Source: DYRG01 sp041161065 (GTDB lineage: Bacteria; Pseudomonadota; Gammaproteobacteria; Beggiatoales; Beggiatoaceae). Taken from it: 31,593 nucleotides of DNA. Where the stretch lies: positions 1-31,593 of the forward strand of contig JBEAVE010000042.1 in assembly GCA_041161065.1 (NCBI GenBank), read 5' to 3'. Made by a program: the position numbers and the translations under genes. Below the pieces are notes generated by a model. The model made no database searches. It saw only the letters and a list, made by a program, of their open reading frames with translations, and was not told where the DNA came from. This document shows positions 31,480 through 31,593 of the stretch, in pieces (positions within the stretch are counted from its first letter, which is position 1; the number at the start of each line of letters is the position of its first letter).

Positions 31480-31593
31480 TCGGATTCCTATTAAATTATT
31501 AACTAGATGAAAATGAAAATAATGGATTAAAAATATAATCGATGGTTTGTTGAAGAGATTTAAATAGAGGGTAATATTTCTTCACTTTTTTCT

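Noticed and set aside
31480..31593. Insertion-sequence end at the right edge
   Set aside because: The AT-rich stretch is suggestive, but no terminal inverted repeat, target duplication or transposase is visible in the window.

Overview
The window is chromosomal DNA from a gammaproteobacterium. The rnfDGEH tail, iscRSUA, the uvrC-pgsA pair and a TusE/DsrC-family protein with a DsrC-style tail all point that way. A cytochrome c/heme d1 protein (NirN-like), NnrS and a DUF29 gene suggest a respiratory, sulfur-oxidiser-like lineage near Beggiatoa/Thiotrichales. That placement is an inference from gene content; no rRNA or other phylogenetic marker is present.

Layout. Bases 1-1963 hold the end of an Rnf electron-transport operon (rnfD partial, rnfG, rnfE, rnfH). 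A separately promoted NirN-like gene follows (2039-3616), with an FNR/Anr-like box upstream and strong hairpins downstream. Bases 3704-10709 are read leftward: a YkgJ-type cysteine-cluster protein, an orphan Dpp/Opp-type permease, the PLP-binding protein YggS, a DNA methyltransferase beside a DUF29 gene, then iscA, iscU, iscS and iscR under a recognisable IscR type 1 operator, and tusE with its own promoter. Bases 10957-19791 form a tight rightward run: thiC, a tail-anchored coiled-coil protein, a PhaJ-like hydratase, a TonB-like protein, an AAA ATPase fused to a PD-(D/E)XK-like domain that has lost acidic residues, a single-domain response regulator, folD, uvrC and pgsA. Gaps within this run are 1-21 bases or short overlaps.

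Next come two small exported low-complexity proteins, one Met/Gly-repeat and one Lys/Ala-rich (20007-20709), closed by a clear intrinsic terminator. clpB is read leftward (20781-23363). Divergent from it, 23431-26827 carries a Cys-rich unknown, a di-heme cytochrome b, a GT4 glycosyltransferase and NnrS; the last three overlap by ATGA junctions. An FKBP/SlyD-like isomerase, a 953-residue DUF349 protein and acylphosphatase follow leftward. The window ends with a 49-residue entericidin-like lipoprotein, too short for routine ORF calling, and a mutM that stops after its N-terminal domain and looks broken.

Themes. Redox and nitrogen-oxide functions (Rnf, NirN-like, cytochrome b, NnrS) sit at two separate places. 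Fe-S biogenesis and sulfur relay (isc, tusE) are adjacent. The least explained parts are the TonB/AAA/REC cassette, the exported Met-rich and Lys-rich pair, and the unknown-cytochrome-GT4-NnrS operon. No stretch over 300 bases lacks a gene. I saw no tRNA, rRNA, CRISPR array or intact insertion sequence.
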